From positions 1 to 64,000 of the forward strand of contig JAQPZY010001178.1 of the NCBI GenBank assembly GCA_029931535.1: 64,000 nt of DNA, in the 5' to 3' direction. Every line of letters starts with the position of its first letter. Positions within the stretch are counted from its first letter, which is position 1. Of this stretch, positions 1-13,192 are shown in pieces. Source of the stretch: Margaritifera margaritifera (taxonomy: Eukaryota > Mollusca > Bivalvia > Unionida > Margaritiferidae). A program made the position numbers and the translations under genes. The notes below the pieces were generated by a model. That model saw only the letters and a list, made by a program, of their open reading frames with translations, had not been told where the DNA came from and did not search any database.

Positions 1-979
1 ACACCATATATGACATTGGTCATTTTTGAAATGGACCGACATTGTCGGACTTAGCCAACTACAACTAACATCTGGGACAATGGCATGAATGTACAGCTCA
101 ATCCCAAAGCAAGTTACAGGTTTAAACAATCAGCAGAAGATGTTACAAATCATTTTTCAGACCTGTGTATGGAAATGTTCCTGAATAGCAATACAGTGGT
201 CCCCCTCTATAAGACCACCCCTTCTGCAGCAAAAAAGGTGGCCTTATAAGATGGTGCCTTTCATAGAGGGGGATCACACAGTTGTGAGTAATAACTACAT
301 ATAAAGTATAAAAGATGTAACTAATTTTATATATCGTTGTGGCATCAGTTTTGGAGCTTCATGTTTTTCGGAGTGCCATTTTATTTTGTGATAAACATGC
401 AGCTGATGACGCAATTTTTAGAAGTTTTGTTGACAGGTCCTTTCACGCTTTGCTACAAGTAAAGAAAATCCTTTTAATTCGTCCTCAGTGCTGTAAGTAT
501 ACACATTATGCATAACAAATTACCAAAAAAACATAAAATTTCCTAAGACACTTTCATACCCATTCAAAATACTTTTTTTCCCCTCATAACATCAATGAAT
601 TGAAATGTTTGGTGCAACTTCATTTGTTGTCGTCTGTCAAATGAATAAAATCAGGTGACTTCTTATCTCCGCCCACTGCTCAGTTATTTTTTCCTACGGA
701 AGCCCATTAAGGGAATAATTATAAATTTTGCTGTTTAATTTAATGGCATATTTTTTATTTTTTTATCTCCTTATTTGATGTTTTTAATACAGAAAAAAAG
801 AGTAATCGATTTTAATGAAATAAATAAATAAAATTTAATGATAAATGCTTATATATTGGAAAGTTAACATTTACATAATTTTTTAAAGAAAAAGTATTAA
901 ACAATTTTAATAATGTCATAAATACATTACGCACATTTTTCCATGATTTTCAGAATGGTGGAACATGCATCGACACTAT

Positions 980-2525
980 TGTCGTTTATGACCAAGAAGC
1001 TTTAACTAAAGCATACATGGATGTTAAGAGAAAAAAAAATGCCAGTTAAAAAGGCGGCAAGGTTGCATAGTGTTCCCTAAACAACTTTACGCCAACGAGT
1101 CATTGGTGAAGTGGACATTGACACGGTTAAATCTGGGCCAAATCCATTATTTTCCTTGGAGCATGAAGCTAGGCTTGTAGACCACATTTCTCTTTTGGCG
1201 AAACCTGTTGCAATTACCAGTGGAATGTCATATAATGTGACTGTTTTATCGGCCGGGAATACTTTAGGTTCATCCATTCCTGCTTATTTTATATTTCCGG
1301 GAAAGCGAATGAGAAATGAATTGCTTGAGGGTGCAACAACTGGTGTTTCTAGTACTGTTAGTGAGACTGGATGGTCCAATGTTCAAGTATTCAGGAAATA
1401 TCTCGAGGAACATTTCATCAGCTATGTACAAGGGCGTGATCCATCTCAGCCACTGCTTCTGTTGTATGACAGACACAGATCAGACGTATCTTTGGCAGTC
1501 ATTGGGCAAAACAAACATAACATCATTCTTTTCGTATTACCGCCTCACACTAGTCATGTTCTACAACCACTTGACGTCGGATGTTTCGGACCATTTTCAG
1601 AAAATATACAATAATGAAAGGGCAAAATTCATTAGAGAAATGTCATCATCATCTGTTCCTAAGCACGCCATATGTGACATAGCATGCAGAGCCTACAACT
1701 TAAGTCTGTCTGGTACAAATCTTCGATCATCTTTTAAAAACATGTGAATCTACCCCTTCAACCCATCTGCTATAGACTGTGCGTCATTCATACCAGCTAC
1801 AGTATTTCCAACATGAAAGCAATGACTCTGATTCCAACGAAGTTACCAACCATACCATCTCTCCACAAATTAACGAATGTTTTACTCCCAACGAGGACAA
1901 AAGCAGTAGGTTGTCATGCTCTGAGTTCCAAGCAGTCGAGCTGCTGGTTTCTTCAGCAAGAAGGAGAGTGTATTACTGGACAAATCAAAGAATACCACTA
2001 AGAAACGCAAAGTCCTAACGGCTATAGTTGGTGGAAAGCCAATAACAGAGGATAGCATTGTGCAGGAAATAATTGGACATCTTGAAATGCAATCGTCAAA
2101 AAAAGCAAAGAAAAATGAGGACAACGGAAAAACATATAATCCTAAGGAATCTTCACTATCTGAAGGTTCAAAAAAGTCAGGGAAAAAAAATAAAGCTTAC
2201 ACACCCTATTAAGATCCAGTCAGATGGTGTTAATATGACTGGTCCATCGGGCAAGCATGTAATATCAGAACGGAAATCGGAAGAAATGGATGACTCTTGA
2301 GTTTGTAGATGATGGTGAACCTTGCTGTGTATGCAAACAAGAACAGCCCGATACCATGAAACACAATCATTACATCGAATTCGTCAGTTGGGCAGTGTTG
2401 TGTTCAAGGATGCAGTCACTGGGTTCATTTGAAGTATTGTACCGAAGTAAGAGTCTTGAGGCGGAATGAGGTCTTCAACTGTCCCTGTCATCCCGAATTG
2501 CCAAGGAAAACTATGGCAGACTGTA
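980..2525 (+). pseudogene. Pogo-like transposase remnant with C-terminal PHD-like finger
   Basis: The N-terminal helix-turn-helix is recognisable in pieces: ALTKAYMDVKRK near 995, then in another frame MPVKKAARLHSVP, a stop codon, and TLRQRVIGEVD running into an open frame from 1111. The longest open piece (1111-1614) ends with the DDE-fold signature NIILFVLPPHTSHVLQPLDV, typical of pogo/jerky-type transposases. The segment that should carry the first catalytic Asp appears deleted between 'LVDHISL' and 'KPVAITSG'. The frame then shifts several times. Near 2315-2510 a Cys/His finger reads CCVCKQ and, after a shift, CSHWVHLKYC and CPCH, which resembles the PHD-like finger at the C terminus of some pogo transposases. 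It cannot make an intact protein. Confidence 0.75.
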
Positions 2526-2530
2526 GAGAT

Positions 2531-3406
2531 GTTTAAAGAAAGTTTTCACATGTGTACATATCTAATTTTGAAGTTAACAGTTAAATTTTCAGTTTGAACC
2601 AGCTGAAAAAATTATCCCTCAACATTTGTTAATTCTTTTTTGTTAATAAAACTAAGCAGAAGAGATAGAAATACAATAAGAAAGAAAAATATTGATTCAT
2701 ACTAAGATGACAATTGTTATGTTCGCCATTGTAGCCAGTTTGTGCCACCATACATGTCTTTTATCATATCTACGATGGCCGCGAGTGGCGCTGTGATCAA
2801 CCGCTCCGAAACAGATGACGTTATAAAGGTAAGCGAAACGGAGTACGCATAAATAAACTCTCACGGAACAAAGGTCAGGGCCATCAATAGTTTGAAGCTT
2901 TGACTTTCAGTGCCATTATAACGATCATTCATAGTGTAAATGAACTTTTAATAAAACTTACATTGTTTACGAATTATTCCGAGATTTCTTCTTAAGGGCT
3001 CCGAAACTGATACCGCGAGGATATTTAATATTTTCATTTAAAAATCACAGGAATATTATTTGGTTAAGGACTAAATGTGATAAAACTAATATCAATGTTA
3101 TTTTTAAAAAATATGAATAATCATGAATCGTGGTGCAAAACCACCTTGTCAGTAAATTCTGGGCACAAACATTTGGCTGTAACTATCACTGTACGTCCGT
3201 AAATTCTGTCTTCCCACTCAATGCAGTTGAATGTATATTGACGATGTTTATTTGAATCTTTCTTACATAAAATTTCTCAGTAGTTATCAAAAGACTCTCC
3301 CTATTTTAGTTTAATTTAATTGCTTTCACTTTTCGTTCTAAACTCAGAATGTCTGACTATATTTTGCGACAACTTATTCCTTCGCGGGCAATCACACGAG
3401 AGGCAT
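2531..3406. other. Non-coding stretch, no gene seen
   Basis: AT-rich sequence inside the putative pogo element, between the transposase remnant and the R1 repeat. AATAAA-like runs near 2645 could serve the old transposase. Nothing else is supported. Confidence 0.4.
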
Positions 3407-4020
3407 CGGGGGCGCTCTACAGATAATACATGCTTCTGAGTGAGTGACAGGTGTAAGATGAAGTATTTTGCATTTGCAACATGCACAATGGAGAGAATGT
3501 TGGCATACCTCTATGTTACTTTCATGTACTGTGGCTGAAATTTCTTTACATATTGTACTTGTGGAAACTGGACATGATCTAAGCACACAGCGGACAAAAT
3601 GGCCGCTCCAAAGTACTCGATAAATAAGCCTGAATTAGTCAAAAGTGCACTATTTTAAGCAGTTATTAAAATAGGGAAAGAATTTTGCCAGAGCAGACAA
3701 TACCAGCCTCTGAAAGTAATATGAATGAATTAAAAAATATCTAAAAAGTAAAAAAAGTTATCGGCTCTTTTTTTTTTTATTTACCTTTGAAGTCCAGGAA
3801 GTGAAAATGACCAAGCGGAGCTAGCAGTTTTTTTGAGAGGTGCACATCTTAAGTAAGACCAAGCTGTATACTCTATAACCCAAATTTCACCCATCAATCA
3901 TACACCAAAATAAAGTGAATTCAAAGTTCTTTTAACAATACCTAAGATATAAAAGGTCTTTTTTGAATAGCCAGGACAGCCAGTGAGGAAACCCTGGCTA
4001 ATTCTTTTTCTTTACATTTC
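3407..4020 (-). repeat. R1 interspersed repeat, copy A
   Basis: This segment is the reverse complement of sequence found again at about 14885-15588, 16300-16785 and 23740-24119. Shared blocks include 'ggcgctctacag' at one end, the run around 'ccaacattctct', and a block reading 'cacttcctggacttcaa' on the repeat's + strand. It has no obvious inverted ends, tRNA head or recognisable protein domain, so I cannot place it in a known class. Its minus strand keeps an open frame (3392-3586) resembling open frames in the other copies. Confidence 0.75.
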
Positions 4021-4644
4021 TCCCTATGCAAAATACGAAACCGGAGAGCGCCACCAGTGTTTACAACGGAAGTGAGTCTGTCACGTGATCGACTTATTTT
4101 TTGTCTTCTCCAGTCTGGTACCTGGTTATATACATTTCATAATCTATGATAGGGAAACCATAACGGCTAACATACCATTTTACAATCTGGCGACCGGATG
4201 TCACACTGAGTTAAGCTAAACAATGCTGTGCTTCTCAGCAGTTAGCTTTTGTCATCTTGATAATTATCGGTGGTAATAATAGCCAGTAATTATCAAAGTG
4301 ATAAAAGCTAACATCTAAGGAACACATGGCAGTCAGGATAATCGGATTACTTTCCTCTTTGTAAGGATTAAAGTTACTTTATTGGCATGTTGGAATAAAA
4401 TGTCAATGTGTTGAATTGAGAAATGTAAAATTATTAGCGAGTTTTTAACCTGTAAACAACCATTATGTGGCCGCTCGCGAGGGGTACATTCGACCGTTTT
4501 TGCACTAAAATGCTGGTCGCGTTAGAGGGGTGGCCGTCCTTGAGGGGTACTTTTGAACACAAACTCGTCGGTGCCAAGAGATTGTGGCCATATAAAGCGG
4601 GTGGCAGCTGGTCAGGGGGGCCGTTCAAGAGGGGGACTACTGTA

Positions 4645-5590
4645 TTGCTAGCAAATGCAGTTGTAAAAGGACAAAAGCAATGAATATCATAAATAATGCA
4701 ATTGCACCAATGTTGGACAATCAAATAACCGTGTTATGTTCAAATAACATACATGTACTCGGTCCTGACTGATGAATCTTAAGACAATGAAGGCGACAAG
4801 ACCATCGCTATTTTTGACCCAGGTGTATGACCATGCCATGAATAAAGTTTGTCATCCACCTTCAGGAAAACCAAGATATGATAATTCTCACTTCGGTGGC
4901 CACTGCATGTTTGACACTGCACCACAACAGTGCAGATGCAGAAATATCATTTTCTATGCTGAGAAAAATTCAACACGATCTTTGGGGATGTTTTAATAAC
5001 AGTCCCATAGTCTTTATTGAGATGAACACAAATGCCACTTGCATTGTCTTCAAACCCACAACTGAACTACCAAGAGCAGCAAAGACTACCTTTATTCCGC
5101 AATGAAATGGATGTTAAAGACAGAAACTTGGTGTATTTTCTTATTTAACGTCTGTGTGGTTGTGATTATGTGATTGTGTTCGCATACATGTGTGTGTTGA
5201 TGACATTTGACAATGCAAAGTCTACTATTTTTTGTTTGCAAGTGTATTAACTGCTTTGAAGAAAACCAATGTTATTTTCTTTTATTCAAATTTGAATTTC
5301 ATTTTATATAGGCTTAGATAAAAAGATGACACTGCATTTTTGGATCACATGCACTGACTCCACTTGGGGCATGAAAACACTTTCTGTGACTCTGGCAGGT
5401 ACGCTTCCTAATCTCATTTGTCTATGTCAAGTGATTTTTGCACAATCATGCTAGCAAGGCCTTCACACCCCCACCCAGTCCCAAAAATATAAAGTCCAAA
5501 AAGCTCAAATATTTGTTTCAAAAAATCGTATTTGTCTGTTAAAGGTTTTTTAGGGATGCACAGACTGACATGGTACAGATGTATGGACAT
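4645..5590. other. Intergenic, no gene seen
   Basis: Unique-looking AT-rich sequence with two short overlapping open frames (4772-5105) that match no family I recognise and lack splice or start support. Confidence 0.35.
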
Positions 5591-6235
5591 AGGGACAGTG
5601 AGAAACTAGATGAGGAGTTTGGTGAAAATCCCATGTCAATGTGACTTTCGGTTGAGCAGAAAAGTTTTAACAAGATTTTCAACATAGCAGCTATGCTGGC
5701 AATATTGGATGTCTGACTGGCACTATTTTGATTTATGTTCAACTAGACATCACAAGAAGTCTTTTGGTGAAACCCATGTCAATATGACAATCCGCAGAGG
5801 TGTAGTAATAACATGATTTTTAAGTTGGCCACTGTGGCAAAATTTTCATTTGGGATCAACTAAACATCATAAATAGTCTAGCAGTGAAAACCCCATGTTG
5901 ATATGACTTTCCACTCAAGAGGAGTAGTGGTAACAAGATTTTCAATACAAATGCTGTGGTTGCCATATTGAAAATCAAATTGGCACCATTTTTATTTAGG
6001 ACCAAATAGACATCATAAGAAGTCTTCTGGTAAAACTCCATCCCAATATGAATTTCTGTTCAGGAGGAGTAGCTATAACAAGATTTGAAGATGGCTGTGA
6101 TGGCTGCCATATTGGATGTAATTTCAGCATTTTCATTTAGGACCAAGAAGGCATCATAAGAAGTCTTTAAGAGTGAAAACCCCATGTTGACATAGACATC
6201 CACCAACACTGTCTGGAAGGCTGGCATGTATGAAT
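5590..6235. repeat. Degenerate tandem repeat, unit about 150 bp
   Basis: About four to five diverged units share the order 'cccatgt(c/t)(a/g)atatgac', 'gtaacaagattttca', 'gctgtgg...gccatattg', 'gcaccatttt(c/t)atttagga' and 'acatcataagaagtctt'. Units differ by many substitutions and small indels, so the array is old. Confidence 0.7.
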
Positions 6236-6289
6236 AAAGGTGTATTATTCTTTTATCAACTATTTCAACACTTGTAATCTGATTCTGGA

Positions 6290-7757
6290 TGATCAGTTTG
6301 GCTCTATGATTGATAAATGGCTACAAGCAGTTGATAGAAGAGAAATGGATGGCACTATTGTGGTCGATTTTTCTAAAGCTTTTGATCTTGTAGACCATAA
6401 AAATGCACTTTAAAAACTGACATTCTACCAATGTAATGAAAACTCCCTAAACTGATTTACTTCTGACTTAACTGATAGAGTGCAAAAAGTATCTTTAAAT
6501 GGTCCCCTTTCTGAAATAAAAAATACTGTGGATTACCACAAGGATCTATCCTTAGACCTTTCTTATTCATTCTATTTATTAACAACTTACCTTTTAAAAT
6601 ATGAAATTAAATTTCTTCCACTGACCTTTATGCGAATGATACCACACTATCCAAGTCAAGTAAAATTAAAACTGGACATAAAAATAACTTACAAGATGAT
6701 CTTAACAGGCTTGAAAATTGGTACTAGGAAAACAGTATGATTATAAATACAGAAAAAAAACAGGTCATGCTAGCTACAACAAAACAAGAGTAAGGCTAGA
6801 TAGTGACAAACTCCCAATTTCTGTTTGACTGTTAACCATAATATGACTTCTCATGACAAAATTCTTGGTGTATTTGTAGACAACAATCCAACCTGGTCTA
6901 TTCACATTAAACATGTTTCAAAAAAGGTTAATTCTTATCTTTAGCTACTTAAGATCATCAGAACATTCATTCCTTTTTCAGTACAGGGTCACATTTTATA
7001 GAAGTTAAATTCATCCATATTTGGACTATTGTAATGAAATTTGGGGTACATATAATTCCTCCAATTCAAACATAACAAAACTTTCAAGACTCCAAAATGC
7101 CATTTAATTTTAGAGCAATGTATAGACAATTTTTTGAGGACAATGAATTGTATAACATTTTTAGAAATATATGAAAGAATATTCTTTAGGAAGGTAAGTT
7201 CATGTTTAAAGTGTGCAGAAAAGTCATTCTGGTCTATCTAAGCAATATTTTTCAAGAAAGAGATGCTGATGGTAATCCAAATTTAAGGTCTGTTGGAAAT
7301 AAAAATTACATTATACCAAAGCCAAAGAAGAAATTGTTTAAAAAGAACTTTCAATATACTGATCCACTGGTATGGAACACCATCCCCAATGACATAAGGC
7401 AGGCCCTGGCATTTCTTCTTTTCATAATAAATGTCTTACATGGATGAGATCTTAAGACGGTCAAACAGTTATAATATAAATACCTCCTGTTTTTCTTTGC
7501 TTATAGATCTTTTTTACGTATGAATTTTTTTAATACAATATTTTATATTTTTGTGCTCACCGATACTTGTGCACGTGCTACAGGCTTTAAACTTTGTTTG
7601 ATTTTCAGAATAACTCAGTTCTTTAGTGTTAAGCTAAATTTTGTCACATTGTGCTGTATATGCTGTTTATATTGTAAATAACTGAAGGACTCGTGCTAGA
7701 TTAATTCCTGTTACAAAATTACCTTCTCTAAATAAAGTCATTATTATTATTATTATT
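6290..7757 (+). mobile_element. LINE retrotransposon remnant (reverse transcriptase and 3' end)
   Basis: Frame-shifted pieces of a non-LTR reverse transcriptase are recognisable in order: VVDFSKAFDLVDH (about 6362-6400), LNGPLSEIKN, a PQGSIL-like block followed by LFILFINNLPF, and the active-site loop YAND at 6629-6640, where YADD is expected. Further on come LGVFVD, HIKHVSKK, a YLDYC-like block and the C-terminal FKKNFQYTDPLVWNTIPNDIR (from about 7202-7447). The sequence ends in AATAAAG followed by an ATT microsatellite (about 7740-7757), a common tail in CR1/Jockey/L2-like LINEs. Stops and shifts show it is dead. The 5' endonuclease region is absent. Confidence 0.85.
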
Positions 7758-8979
7758 AATTTTATTCAATACCATTGGCAGAAATACCCCTACCCCAGTA
7801 AATATTAAACGCTAAATCCTATATATATGTTCTAGCCATTTCGGTTCTACATTGGCATACCAAAAGAAACATGTCTACTCACCAGCTCAGAACTTGAAAT
7901 CCAAGGAAATCATGCACTGGCCAGAGTATTATACCCCCTAAAACCACGTGATTGACTAACCAGGTAACTGCAACGTCGAATAACAAAGAGGGTGTCCAAT
8001 TGTTACGAGACACAAAAATGTACATTTACTTATGTGCACGTGGAGCATGAGATGTATGAACAATATTCACTCATGCAGGTAAAACGACAGACTGTGTGGA
8101 AATCGTCCATACTAGATCAGACCGGAATCCAGTCTGGTTCCCCGTACACCTAAAGGCATAAATTTCTGCAGGTTTTAAGGTACCGTCCATGCGAAGCTAT
8201 TTTTAGGCGTGAGGTCATTATGAGTGGCGTAACTCCTGCCAAATTCGTAACCTGCTATTGACGCCTTCAAAAAATGTATAATAGCCAGTTACAAGGTATA
8301 AATGAAAGTGTATCATTGATTACACTATAGTCGGAGTATAATAATACAAGGTTGCCAATTGTGGACCCATTATTGGAGATACACTTATTGGAGACCGCAT
8401 AAACACACCCGCCCTAAAAAGAACGCCACTTCATGGAATTTTCCACACAGGTGGCGAATTCCGATGTAAAATAGGTTTTATTTGTCTATTTCTTCAAGAA
8501 AGCTCTGTGCCGATTTCTTTCCATTAGTATAGCAAGGGTTGTTATTCTATTTTATTACGTCTACTGTTATCAGTGGCTCTCAGTTTGCTTTTGGTTTTTT
8601 TAAAGTGATATATTCGATACACTGATATATGATATTTAAAATATTTAACATTTCACCATACTTCTATTCCTACGACTGGCTGAAGTAACAGGAAATGGGT
8701 GTGCTGGCTGATCAGTATGAGCAAGATACGATACGATGATATTATGATAACAGCGGCATACATTTCTAAAGTTTATTTGGTAATGAATACAAAGGAAACT
8801 CATCAGGCGATACTAATTTGAACAGACACACACAGAGGCAAACAATCCGGTAAACGTTACGCGTGATATTTGAAATGGGAATTCGCTGTCCGATATCAAT
8901 GTTTTTCTTGTCACCTTAGGGTGCAATTGTTTATATTTCTGTTTGAATCAGTTTCCCCCTTTGGACTAGGAACCATCTG

Positions 8980-9017
<38 letters not shown>

Positions 9018-9493
9018 AAGCTAATTTCAATCAAAAACAGCTTTTATTTTTAACATGTAGATTCCAGACAGATCTGACGAATGAAATAAACTCCATGAAT
9101 GCATTACAGCAAAATAAAATGTTCACTGAGGTTCTGCTGTGCTCAAGTTATCCAAATGGTTCATGTACGAGTTCTTGATTACGACAAGGTCACAAACAAA
9201 CAGAGAAAAAGGACGCGTGAAAATGCATCAAAAAGTATGTAGTCAACAAGAATGTACGAGATGCACCAAAACTGTCTCTTTAACTATACCCAGAAATATA
9301 AAGCGATCAACTTCCTGAGATCATATGATCATCAGAGTTGCAGAATCAAGACGAATAATGTAATAATGTCTTGTTGTGAAAATAATATATATTTAATGGA
9401 TAAAATAAACACATTGCTCTATGGATGTATTCAGTCATCTTGTAGTCAAATAAAAAAAATTGTTTCGTTATAAGTTTGTTCTTTCTTTGTGTT
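7758..9493. other. Intergenic, no gene seen
   Basis: No family-level similarity seen. A poly-T run of about 30 lies at 8983-9013. Short open frames at 8870-9178 and 9252-9473 have no supporting features. Confidence 0.35.
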
Positions 9494-9718
9494 TAAGGGT
9501 ATGCTTGCCTATAAGTCTAACCCAACTGCAAACTGCATAGACCCAGATCTGCTGTCAGATAATGCACCAGCAGATCTGGGTCTATTCAGTTTGTTAGGAA
9601 TAATCAGTAGAACACACAAAGCAGACCCTGGTCTGCCGCTACATTATGCGATGACAGATCAGGGTCATTATTGTTTGCAATTGGACCCTTCTTATACGCC
9701 AGTACAGACGGTATATAC
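9494..9718. repeat. Two-hairpin MITE, copy 1
   Basis: An outer inverted repeat (about CCAACTGCAAAC on the left and its partner GTTTGCAATTGG on the right) encloses two successive hairpins. One is built on AGACCCAGATCTGCTG and its complement. The other is built on AGACC(C/T)TG(G/A)TCTG and its complement. The same layout is found at 31073-31290 and, split by a transposon, at 41821-47613. This copy is the most diverged of the three. Confidence 0.8.
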
Positions 9719-11750
9719 TATCTGTCCCTTCATACAATCAGGTAAAACAGGATTTTCTTCAAACAAGGTTTCTAATACTTTCATGTCCTTCGAATAGAAG
9801 GCAAGAAGGAACCTTGTATTTTCTCTGAAATTTTTGACGATAAAATCATACTTTTTGACAATTGAACCTACCGCCACTCCCCCCCCCCCCCCGCACCTGT
9901 CTGCCACACCTAAGAACTGACCAATTGCTGATCAGACCTAATTACCTGCACGCAATCTTTGACAGTTAGACAACTGACTATGTTTTAGTTGAATTAAATA
10001 GTAATTTTTTAACATAAGTATCTTATAAAAATTAAAGGCCGAATTTTACAAAATTTTCAGGTTGTAATCATTTTCATATATACTATTATGCTTGAAAAAT
10101 TCAACAAATTTTAACAAAAATAAAAATGAATATGCTAACGAAGTAGGAGGAGTTAAAGGTGGCTATGTCGTTTGCAAACACATATGTCCCATAGTACATA
10201 ACACTGAAAGCTAACTTGGTACGAATCCGACAATCCTTGGTTGGCGATTCTGTAACCAACTAGTCCAAATTTGTAATAAAGGGAAACAACTCTGTTCACG
10301 CTACCACATAATCTGCTGTATTGCAGCTATTATTTTGTAATACACGTTATATAACCAACTTTACACCTATGTTAAAAGTTGTGCACAATTGTACAGAGAA
10401 AAAACTGAAATTATTATAGGTTTAAAAAAATATTTCGTGTTACGTAGTACAGAAAAGTCAACATTATCAGGTGAATCAATGAATTAATACAGTTTATTGC
10501 ATAAAGTCAATAACCAAACCATGGCAAGTACATAATATAATACATGAATTCGGAAGGTGGCACAGAAGAAAAAAAAAAACTTGGGTGGTATCTATATAAA
10601 TTATTACAGCTGCATATCTGCCTTATCCATCTGGGAGAGGACTTTATTCATTTAGTCCACGTGCACCTTATATATATATGTATGTGTGTGTGTGTGACTT
10701 TTTAAAATCCGATATAAATCTACAACATAAAATCTATGCAAAGATTTTTTTTTTTACTAGTTTCTTGGTTCATAGCCTATAAACGAATCTGAGCATTATC
10801 TACTATATTTCCACCCCTTTAAATTAACATAATTTGTGTCCTGTTTGTATTTACTTTCAAACGCCATTTATACCAATAGTTACCATTAGTATCCAAGAGT
10901 ATCCAAAACAAATTTGGAAACCTTTTATTTCGGAAACAAAATTACTATATCATCTGCATACAAAATCAAAAACAACTGCAACGTAATTAAATCTATCCAC
11001 GGAACCTCATTTTCTGAAAATTTCACTTCAAAATCGTTATTAAACAAAACAAATAAAAGCGGTGTTAAACAGTCATCTGACCGTACCCCAGCTGCACGCA
11101 TACAGAGAATGCATACGTAGAATGCATAATATTAAAAATATTTCCTCTAATCCCTAACTTCAGTAGTTTGTACCATAACAAGAAAAATCTGCATCGAACA
11201 CAGATCAAAATTATCTTCACGAATATAGTCCAATAAATCTGTAATACAAGCATTCAATTCACTACAAGCATCATAAGGGCATCACTGTATATGGTTTTAG
11301 TACATAATAATTTATCAGTGATTAAAATACCATTTCATTAGGATATTTACAAACTGGAGATCTCACTGCCGAAGCAAATACACTTACCATAATAATCTCC
11401 TTTGTATTCAGCAGTGATCGATGGGGCATAGTTAAGCACAAAAATACTAACCAGTGGGTGAAGTGGAATTCAGCCTTAAAAATATCCAAGAACCCTTTTT
11501 GGGGATATATCTTATAATATGTGATATATGTACAAATATACAGATAAATGTTCCATATCAGTATTATGTTCTATATATTAACTCGCCTTCTTCGTACATT
11601 AATTCACAACGGGGTTCGTTATCCGATAATTTACTGACGAACCAGGCATCCCTATTTTTTTCCGGTTAAACATTTTTCAGTAAACAATATTGTATCAATA
11701 CCATCTGGATTGATCTCATTTTAAAAAGCACTATACATTGGACATTACTT
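9719..11750. other. Intergenic, no gene seen
   Basis: A poly-C run occurs near 9879-9892 and short TA/TG runs near 10672-10696. Small open frames here have no recognisable content. Confidence 0.35.
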
Positions 11751-11751
11751 C

Positions 11752-11940
11752 GGGGGAAGCCGCAGTAGTTCACTTAATAGAGCATCATGCTTTTAATCCT
11801 AGAGTTGTGGTTTTATACCCGCCTGGCCAGCCCGGTTTAGCTGTCTAAGTGTGGTCTTGGGAAAGGCGCTTAGTTCCCATTTTCTCGACATAATATAAAA
11901 ATAATGTGTTGAAAATGTCGCCAAACACCACCAAGTCATG
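11752..11940 (+). repeat. tRNA-derived SINE
   Basis: The head reads like a tRNA gene: an A-box-like 'tagttcacttaatagagca' (about 11765-11784) and a B-box-like 'gttgtggttttatacc' (about 11804-11819), spaced as in RNA polymerase III promoters. An unrelated body follows with 'gggaaaggcgcttagttccc', as in other SINEs. The box B is degenerate, so the copy is probably inactive. Confidence 0.6.
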
Positions 11941-12905
11941 AATAATTAGATTGGTTTTATTATACAGCTCCTGGTTGTATTTATAAATTTCCTCTTTTAA
12001 TATACTTAATGAAAGAATCTTTTTTTAAATGCAATTTAGTTTTGAATGCACCAGTTTAAATTTTTAAATTCAAAATTAATAAATCTTTTGTCGCAGGTTT
12101 TATCATTTTGTCAAATTCGTCAATACTACTGAGTAACACACCAATATTAATAACCAAATCTCTGTCGAAATATTCAGTTGTAGCCCATTTTATGGTTATA
12201 TTCCAGCAGTAACCTTATCTTTGACAGTTGGTAAGGTCTGAACATTTAACATTTTGATTTTGTTCTTTGAATCACTAATATATAACTGATATTTGTTCTT
12301 ATTCTGCTTATCACAATTTTATTCACATTTTTTTTTTTCTTTGAATTTTGAGGTATTGATGCTAAAACATTCACTTTTCTGCAGTACTGGCAAAGAAGTT
12401 TTAGCAGACATCTTATTGTTGAAGTTTGTATTACTGGTACTACAACCATTCATGGCGATCTTTTTGTTTTGTTTTTTGTTTTTTTGTTTTTTTTTGTGTT
12501 TTTTTTTTTTGTTTACTTTCACAATTCGAGTCTTTCTGTAATGGTTCCAGTTGAGATTGTTAAGTCTTCGAGACTTTTAGAATTCTTCCAACATTTTCCC
12601 CATGTCACTCTGTAACGCATCTACCTCCGAGTTTCTCACGTGTTCAACAGGTGGCAAAAAACTATTGAATGTCTGGTATTTGATCAGTTCTTTCTCTTCC
12701 GGTTTGTATTGTTTGCATCAGATATCGCGTTGAACCTATGTTTAAAGCAGTTCTGTGCATATAAAATCATTTTTCTCTTCTGTTGTTATCAGTCTGTTTC
12801 TAAAACTCTTGAATTATATTTCTCTCTCATTACCATTCTGTTCAATACATGTTAATTTATTGTCTGCATCTTCTTTCCATGTTTTGATACCATGCATTGC
12901 AATGA
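11941..12905. other. Intergenic, no gene seen
   Basis: T-rich low-complexity sequence (notably 12460-12520). The open frames across it are products of the T tracts. Confidence 0.4.
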
Positions 12906-12913
12906 CTCTAGAA

Positions 12914-13184
12914 CAGTGGTTCACAACCTTTTTGAATATGAGGACCCCTTTTTAACCTAAAAAAATTGCACAGACCCCCACATGATAATAGTTGTACTTT
13001 TAGGCTGTGGCGGGGATAAATATTTATCAGCTTGGCGCGCTAAATTCGAACATGATTTGATAACAGGAAAGCAAGAGCTGTCTGGAGGATCAATACTCGT
13101 TGCGAAGCTATGTGAATTAGCGGATCCCTTGGAATAACCACGCGGCCTCCCAGGGGTCCGCGGCCCACATGTTGGACACCACTG
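12914..13184. mobile_element. hAT-type MITE, 271 bp
   Basis: The ends are CAGTGGTTCACAACC and its partner GTTGGACACCACTG. The flanks are CTCTAGAA (12906-12913) and CTCTAGAC (13185-13192), an 8-bp target duplication with one mismatch, as expected for the hAT superfamily. The interior carries 'gaccccttttt' and 'aggggtccgcggccca' near the two ends, seen in many hAT MITEs. No coding capacity. Confidence 0.88.
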
Positions 13185-13192
13185 CTCTAGAC

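Larger units (their letters stand above)
194..4642. mobile_element. Pogo/Tigger-like DNA transposon, degenerate
   Basis: The left end begins CAGTGGTCCCCCTCT directly after TA (192-193). The right end finishes AGAGGGGGACTACTG directly before TA (4643-4644). The two ends are inverted copies with one mismatch over 15 bases, and the flanking TA fits the Tc1/mariner-pogo superfamily. A broken pogo-type transposase lies inside, and a separate repeat (R1, about 3407-4020) has inserted near the right side. The left end also folds back on itself within its first 90 bases, so it could instead be a small independent MITE. Treating both ends as one 4.45-kb element is therefore an inference. Confidence 0.45.

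Noticed and set aside
12293..12541. Phe/Leu-rich frame suggesting a membrane protein
   Set aside because: Created by T-rich low-complexity DNA. The opposite strand is an equally open Lys-rich frame.
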